Shown here: positions 58,963-64,000 of the stretch, piece after piece
How the letters are laid out: every line of letters starts with the position of its first letter
Numbering within the stretch: position 1 is the first letter of the stretch
Assembly (NCBI GenBank): GCA_050250815.1
Contig: JBFWNY010000006.1
Coordinates: 1-64,000, forward strand
Reading direction: 5' to 3'
Length of the DNA: 64,000 nt
Origin: JAEUMD01 sp050250815
Lineage (GTDB): Bacteria > Pseudomonadota > Alphaproteobacteria > Rhizobiales > Hyphomicrobiaceae
Notes under the pieces: generated by a model
What the model saw: only the letters and a program-made list of their open reading frames with translations
Told to the model about the DNA's origin: nothing
Databases searched by the model: none
Position numbers and translations under genes: made by a program

Positions 58963-61053
58963 TCAAAACTTGTCGGACAGCCGTCGCTCCGCGACCAAGC
59001 GGCTGGAGATGGCGAGCGCCTCGCCAAACGTCGTCACGCCCTTACGCTCCAAGCCCTCGATGAGCCGCAGCCAGATTTCGGCGGTCACGAGTGCATCACC
59101 GAGCGCGGTATGCCTATGCGTCACCTCGATGTCGAGGAAGCGTGCCATGGCCGATAGAGAAGGATCGGGCAGCTCGGGGAACACGTGGATGGCCAGCAGC
59201 AGCGCATCTATCACAGGATTGTCGAAGGCCACCCCCGCCTCGTCCTGCTGCAGCGTGAGAAACTTCATATCGAAGGCAATGTTGTAGGCGACCAGCACGG
59301 CGTCATGCGCGAAGGCGTGGAACTGCGGCAGCACGATGCGGGCGGGCGGCTTGCCCTGCACCATCTCGGCGGTAATGCCATGGATGCGCGTACTCGCCGC
59401 GGGGATGTCGCGCTCCGGATCGTTGAGGCGCTCGAAGGTCTCGGTGGTGAGCAAGCGGCCGTTGACCACCTGCACGCCGCCGATCGACAGCAGCTTGTCG
59501 CCCAGGCTCGGCTGCAGCCCCGTCGTCTCGGTATCGAAGACGACGTAGCGGATTTCACGCAGCCGAGCGTCTGCCATCGAGGCCGGCGCAGGCCGGATGA
59601 GATCGAAGTCGTAGTATTCGGGCCTTGGTCCACTGGCCTCGGCCTGCTGCGTGTCGGTGGCGCGTGCAGCTGGACGGATCGGGATGCGCAGCAGCGCCGT
59701 GCCGTCGGCAGCGCGCAGGCACCAGGCCTCGCCGCCGTGCCGTTCGATGATCTGCCGCGCGGTGCGGCTCGCCACTGCGCCTTTGATCGGCTCGTCGAGC
59801 CAGACGTCGAGCACGTCTGCACGTGCGGGTTCGCCGTCCCAACCCATCTCGATGTAGGCGTGCTGGGAGCCGCGGGAGACTCCGAGGTCAAGCGTATGCG
59901 CGCCGCTGGAGGCCGCGATCTTCCTCGCCAGATGCACCAGCAAGAGCGTCAGTGCATGGCTGTCGGCGCTGATCCACGTCGGCAAGCCGACGAGCCGGAT
60001 GCTGGCGCCGCTGTCGCTGCCAAGCGTCCGCTCGACGGCGCGGAACAGGTCGACCGAGTGCAGATCCGCGATGCCCCAGAATCCCATGTCGAGGCGGTCG
60101 ATGCGGCGCGCGGCGTCCTGGAAGCGCGCCGAAAGGAAGGAGATCTCCTTGCGCAAGATCTCCTCGAAGCCGGCTCGCTCGGCAGCGCCGAGATCGGGGT
60201 CACCGGCGAATGTCTCGATGGCCGCGGACAGGTTTGCGATCGGCCGGCGCCAGTCGACCATCACCTCGCGCAGCAGCGTGTCGCGGGTGGACAGGCTTTC
60301 GATCTGGGCGCCGATATCCTGGAACGACAGGACGTAGCCCGATGTCTCGCCCGAGGCCTCGCGCACGAGACCCATGCGGGTCTCGATCAACGTGCCCAGG
60401 TCGAGTGTGGACACCATGAAGCGCCGCGACTCCTGCGGGCCGCGCTCGTTGCCGCGCTGAAGCAGCTCGAACGTGTGCACGATGGGGTCCCTGGCGAGCA
60501 GGCCGAACAGAGAGCGCCCGAGCCCCGTCGCCTCACGCAAGCGGAGGATGCGTCGCGCCGCCTCGTTGTAGAGAATGATGCGGTGCTCGCGATTGCAGAC
60601 AATGACGCCTTCCTCGAGATCCAGAAGAATGGCCTCGAGGCGCCGCTTCTGCGCCTCGGCGTCGCCCGCGGCTGCCGCAATCGCTTCGTCGGTGCGCTGG
60701 TGGGATTGAGCCAACGCCCGGCCGAGCCCGGCGACCGCCGTGACGAGCCCGCCCATTGCCATGGGATTATGAACCGCGATCTCCCGATCGCTGGGCGTAA
60801 CGGCAACGCGCTGCGCCTCGCGTGCGAGTGCGGTCGCCGGGGCGACGATCAGCATGTGGAGCACGGCCCAAACGGCAAGGAAGACGACGAGGCCGAGCGC
60901 GAAGCCGATGGAAAGAGCGGCGTTGAGGGATGCGATGGTTTCGGCGTCGGCCGCGATGCGGCGCCCCATCGATGTCGCAAGGACGACGGCGAGAATCTGA
61001 CCCGGGAGCCAGGCTGCCATCAGCGCCAGTGGAATGATGATTCTCATACGCAT
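58963..61053 (-). CDS. Membrane sensor (pseudo-histidine kinase) fused to a DnaQ-like exonuclease
   Basis: A 696-residue protein. Two N-terminal helices (about 5-27 and 45-72) flank a small periplasmic part, followed by a HAMP-like linker, a PAS-type sensor (ILLDLEEGVIVCNREHRIIL) and a histidine-kinase-like region (about 265-475). The dimerisation helix has VMVDWRRPIANLSAAIETF where an active kinase has the phospho-accepting His in H-E-L-R-x-P. No His is seen, so it should be a pseudokinase. The ATPase-like part (DSHALTLLLVHLARKIAASS) is weak. A DEDDh exonuclease ends the chain: YVVFDTETTGLQPSLGDKLL, TRIHGITAEMV, VAYNIAFDMKFLTL and HRHTALGDALVTAEI. Likely regulator of the symporter divergent from it. 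Confidence 0.82.
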   Translation of the reverse strand: MRMRIIIPLALMAAWLPGQILAVVLATSMGRRIAADAETIASLNAALSIGFALGLVVFLAVWAVLHMLIVAPATALAREAQRVAVTPSDREIAVHNPMAMGGLVTAVAGLGRALAQSHQRTDEAIAAAAGDAEAQKRRLEAILLDLEEGVIVCNREHRIILYNEAARRILRLREATGLGRSLFGLLARDPIVHTFELLQRGNERGPQESRRFMVSTLDLGTLIETRMGLVREASGETSGYVLSFQDIGAQIESLSTRDTLLREVMVDWRRPIANLSAAIETFAGDPDLGAAERAGFEEILRKEISFLSARFQDAARRIDRLDMGFWGIADLHSVDLFRAVERTLGSDSGASIRLVGLPTWISADSHALTLLLVHLARKIAASSGAHTLDLGVSRGSQHAYIEMGWDGEPARADVLDVWLDEPIKGAVASRTARQIIERHGGEAWCLRAADGTALLRIPIRPAARATDTQQAEASGPRPEYYDFDLIRPAPASMADARLREIRYVVFDTETTGLQPSLGDKLLSIGGVQVVNGRLLTTETFERLNDPERDIPAASTRIHGITAEMVQGKPPARIVLPQFHAFAHDAVLVAYNIAFDMKFLTLQQDEAGVAFDNPVIDALLLAIHVFPELPDPSLSAMARFLDIEVTHRHTALGDALVTAEIWLRLIEGLERKGVTTFGEALAISSRLVAERRLSDKF

Positions 61054-61786
61054 GCGCTGTCACGCCCCCCACGTGCTCGCGCCGGCCGGAAGCCTGTCCC
61101 GTGCGAAAGACCGGCGGCCGGCTGAGCCGTCGCTCGCGCGGCCGAAAGTGTAGCGGGGCGCGGCCCGCGATCCTGCGCATCCATCGCTTCTGGGGAGAAG
61201 TCCGCAAGCAGCACGATCACGAGCCGCGCACCCATGATCTCGCCGGGGGGTGTTTCGGTCAAGTCAGGCATCGGCGCAACTCGATTTTCGGATCAAAGTT
61301 CATTGTTTTCTGTTTGACCTACCGCGTCGGGGATTCTTGGATGCATTGCACAATATCCCATCCCGCGGCGCATCAAGAATTGACATGGAAACATAGTATT
61401 GAAAGTGATTGCTGGTCAAAGATTATGCGGGGCTTTCGGACGATTTCCTCCGGCGTTGTTCGGATCTTCGCAAGATTGATCAACAAATGCAGTGGTCTAC
61501 TTGCGCTTGTCCAGCGGCGAACCCGTTCCTCCGGCCGGAAGTACCTGGCACGTGGATGCGAATGAAAACGTTCTTAATCAAAGCTTTTGTTGCAGGAACT
61601 CTACGCGTTCCATGCGCGAAGTTTCGAACCAAAGTTTCTCTATGATGGGTGTGGCAATCCTTCTAGCATCCGGCCAGAAGCGGACACTCGGCAGTTTTTT
61701 CAATCGTCGAGCATGAAATAAACATGCCGCCCCTAACGACGCCGGGTCCGTCTGCTTTTGCGTTGTTGCCAGGGAGGAAACTTATC
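61054..61786. promoter_or_regulatory. Divergent control region upstream of the symporter operon
   Basis: 733 bases without a supported gene, visibly lower in GC from about 61270 to 61720 than the rest of the window. It must carry the promoters of the pseudokinase-exonuclease gene (minus) and the DUF4212-symporter genes (plus). A TTGACA at 61380-61385 has no good -10 partner. AGGGAGG at 61771-61777 is the DUF4212 ribosome binding site. The length is unusual for this genome and suggests complex regulation. Confidence 0.5.
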
Positions 61787-62038
61787 ATGCAACAAGTCAA
61801 CGCTTCGCGGCATTGGTCGCGAACGAGCGGGCTCATGTGGATCATGATGATCCTGTGGGCCATATTCAGCTTCTTCATTCACATGTTCGTCAATCAGCTC
61901 AACACCATCACCATCCTGGGCTTCCCGCTCGGCTTCTACATGGCCTCGCAGGGATCGCTGATCGCGTTCGTCGTCATGCTCTTCCTCTTCGCGAAGCGGC
62001 AGGACACGATCGATCGCCAGGAAGGCGTGGCCGAGTAA
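61787..62038 (+). CDS. DUF4212 small membrane subunit
   Basis: A membrane protein of 83 residues with two helices (WIMMILWAIFSFFIHMFVNQ and IAFVVMLFLFAKR) and the diagnostic LNTITILGFPLGFYMASQGSLI between them. It is almost always encoded just before a sodium:solute symporter of the VC_2705 type and is thought to be its accessory subunit. AGGGAGG lies 9 bases before the ATG at 61787. The symporter gene begins 12 bases after its stop. Confidence 0.9.
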   Translation: MQQVNASRHWSRTSGLMWIMMILWAIFSFFIHMFVNQLNTITILGFPLGFYMASQGSLIAFVVMLFLFAKRQDTIDRQEGVAE

Positions 62039-62050
62039 GAGGGCGGACCA

Positions 62051-64000
62051 ATGGCTCAAGCAAAAGAATATACGGTAGGAGGCAGCAGCTTCCTGTAGAA
62101 CCTCGGCAAGATCTACGCGGTCTACACCGGTGGTTTCTTCGGGTTCGTCGCGGTTCTCGCGGTCCTCGAGCAGATGGGCGTGCCCAACCGCTGGATCGGC
62201 TACGGGTTCGTCTTCCTGACGATCGCGGTCTACGCCGTGATCGGCATCATGTCGCGCACGTCTGAAGTCGGTGAGTACTACGTCGCCGGCCGCTCCGTGC
62301 CAGCCTTCTACAACGGCATGGCGACAGGTGCCGACTGGATGTCGGGCGCTTCGTTCGTCGGTATGGCCGGCACTCTGTTCCTGCTCGGCTACGACGGTCT
62401 TGCCTTCGTGCTCGGCTGGACCGGCGGCTACGTGCTGGTGGCGGTGCTGATCGCGCCGTTCCTGCGCAAGTTCGGCGCCTACACGGTGCCCGACTTCTTC
62501 GCCGCGCGTTATGGCGGCAACTTCGCCCGCCTGCTCGCCGTCATCGTTCTGATCTCGTGCTCGTTCACATACGTGACGGCGCAGATCTACGCGACCGGCA
62601 TCATCGCCTCGCGCTTCCTCGACATCGACTTCACGGTCGCCGTCTACGTCGGTCTGCTGGGCATTCTGCTCTGCTCGATGCTCGGCGGCATGAAGGCAGT
62701 GACCTGGACGCAGGTGGCCCAGTACATCGTGCTGATCGTCGCCTACCTGCTTCCCGTCGTCATCCTGTCGGCGAAGAAGTACGGCATCCCGGTCCCGCAG
62801 CTCACCTACGGCCAGGCTCTCCAGGAAATCACCAACCTCGAGAACCAGATGGCGGCCAAGGGTCTTGCCGCCACGGTCAAGGATGCAGCGGGCAACGTGA
62901 CGTTCGCCAAGCCGCACATCAAGCCGTTCACCGACTACGATCCGCTGAACTTCTTCGCGCTGATCTTCTGCCTCATGGTCGGCACGGCGTCTCTGCCGCA
63001 CATCCTGATGCGCTACTTCACGACCCCCTCGGTTCGTGACGCTCGCTCGTCGGTGGCGTGGTCGCTGTTCTTCATCTTCCTGCTGTACTTCACGGCGCCG
63101 GCCTATGCCGCGTTCTCCAAGCTCGAGGTCTACAGCCTCATCAACAAGGGAACGCAGCTCACCGACCTGCCGCAGTGGATGTACACGTACGGCAAGATCG
63201 GCCTCGTCAAGGTCTGCGGCGTCAACGTCCAGGTTGCTCAGGACGTGATCGCGGCATGCCAGAAGATCGCTGGTCATCCCGGCGTCCTTCGCATGCAGGA
63301 TCTGTCGATCAACACGGACGTGATCGTGCTCTCGACGCCCGAAATCGCGGGCATGCCTTACGTCATCGCCGGCCTGGTGGCCGCTGGTGGTCTTGCCGCC
63401 GCTCTGTCGACGGCCGACGGCCTGCTGCTTGCCATCGCCAACGCGCTGTCGCACGACATCTACTACAAGATGATCAGCCCGAACGCCTCCACGAAGACCC
63501 GTCTCGTGGTCGCGCGCATCCTGCTGCTCGTCGTTGCCGTGATCGCAGCGTACACGGCGTCGACGAAGCCCGCCGACATCTTGTCGATGGTGGCGTGGGC
63601 GTTCTCGCTGGCGGCCGCGGGCATCTTCCCGGCGCTCGCTCTGGGTGTCTGGTGGAAGCGCGCCAACTCGCCCGGTGCCGTCCTCGGCATGATCCTGGGC
63701 TTCGGCGTGACGCTCTACTACCTCGTGGGGACGCGCTATTTCGCGCCGTCGTTCTACGAGATGTGGAGCTTCCTATCGACGGCCAAGCCCGAGGCGGTGG
63801 CAAAGTTTGCCGAGCTCAAGGCGGCATGTGTGGCCGATGCCACCAAGTGCGCGGCCTTCGACAAGCATGCCCAGGGCATGGCGAACTGGTATGGCGTCAA
63901 GAACATCTCGGCGGCGCTGTTCGGCCTGCCGGTCGGGTTCCTGACGATCATCCTCGTCTCGCTGCTGACGCCTGCACCCTCTCGCGAGGTGCAGGACCTG
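62051..64000 (+). CDS. Sodium:solute symporter (acetate-type), in-frame TAG at codon 16, 3' end outside window
   Basis: From ATG 62051 the frame is open through the window end (650 codons) apart from one TAG at 62096-62098. The protein matches sodium:solute symporters of the VC_2705/ActP-related type: TSEVGEYYVAGRSVPAFYNG, MATGADWMSGASFVGMAG, FVLGWTGGYVLVAVLIAPFL, KFGAYTVPDFFAARYGG, FTYVTAQIYATGIIASRF, GGMKAVTWTQVAQYIVLI and ALSTADGLLLAIANALSHDI. Likely substrate is a short monocarboxylate such as acetate. The TAG falls after MAQAKEYTVGGSSFL; one base change restores a sense codon. The next in-frame ATG is 62174 (MGVPNRWIGYGFVFL), just before the first helix conserved in most symporters, so a shorter product could still be made. 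Confidence 0.8.

Noticed and set aside
56578..61125. Two long plus-strand open frames (about 768 and 646 codons) antisense to the exonuclease genes
   Set aside because: The minus strand carries complete, recognisable domain architectures; the plus-strand products have no domain and no ribosome binding sites.
61546..61560. Sigma-54-like sequence TGGCACGTGGATGCG upstream of the DUF4212 gene
   Set aside because: The GG-GC spacing is one base too short for a functional -24/-12 promoter, so it is not listed as a feature.

Overview
The window reads as a high-GC alphaproteobacterial chromosome, most likely Hyphomicrobiales (Rhizobiales). The evidence is gene content and order: DUF4170/DUF2093 genes around the lipid A genes, the run ubiquinol-cytochrome c chaperone - DUF177 - plsX - fabH - ihfA - merR, bamE beside it, and several TRAP transporters. 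This placement is an inference from synteny and protein resemblance; no search was run.

Layout. 1-2006: end of an IS3-family element, a DUF1254/DUF1214-type gene cut by it, an intact relative, and a second IS end in inverted orientation. 2055-8179: IclR regulator diverging from a TRAP transporter (P, Q, M) and a GMC oxidoreductase. 8195-14305: minus-strand heavy-metal RND efflux operon with His-rich small proteins. 14620-16663: two overlapping genes of the nucleotide-modification-associated families Nmad3 and Nmad2, convergent with a DUF938 methyltransferase. 16808-21631: a second TRAP system diverging from a gamma-glutamyltransferase-like enzyme. 21632-23367: IS5-type transposase relic and an OprB-like porin.

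23606-30698 is the most unusual block. Two small double-glycine-leader peptide genes on the plus strand diverge from a tightly overlapping minus-strand operon. That operon holds a membrane protein with a cytochrome-b-like helical part, a [2Fe-2S] ferredoxin domain and an anti-sigma-factor-like C-terminus, then an HlyD adaptor, a C39 peptidase/ABC exporter and an amidohydrolase. It looks like a peptide secretion system with a redox-sensing membrane component. 31135-34611 holds a HIT hydrolase, a Ser/Thr kinase-TIR fusion, three tiny ORFs and tRNA-Lys(UUU).

34856-56686 is mostly housekeeping: patatin lipase, purD, xseA, lipid A/LPS genes (lpxK, an acyltransferase-WaaA fusion, msbA), ubiA, rsmE, bamE, the plsX-fabH-ihfA-merR run, a diverged phosphopantetheinyl transferase and a DUF72 protein. 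56722-64000 is a module of the kind often found with acetate-type sodium:solute symporters: an exonuclease/CBS/DUF294 protein, a pseudo-histidine-kinase fused to a DnaQ-like exonuclease, a DUF4212 protein and the symporter. The symporter frame carries an in-frame TAG at codon 16 and runs off the window.
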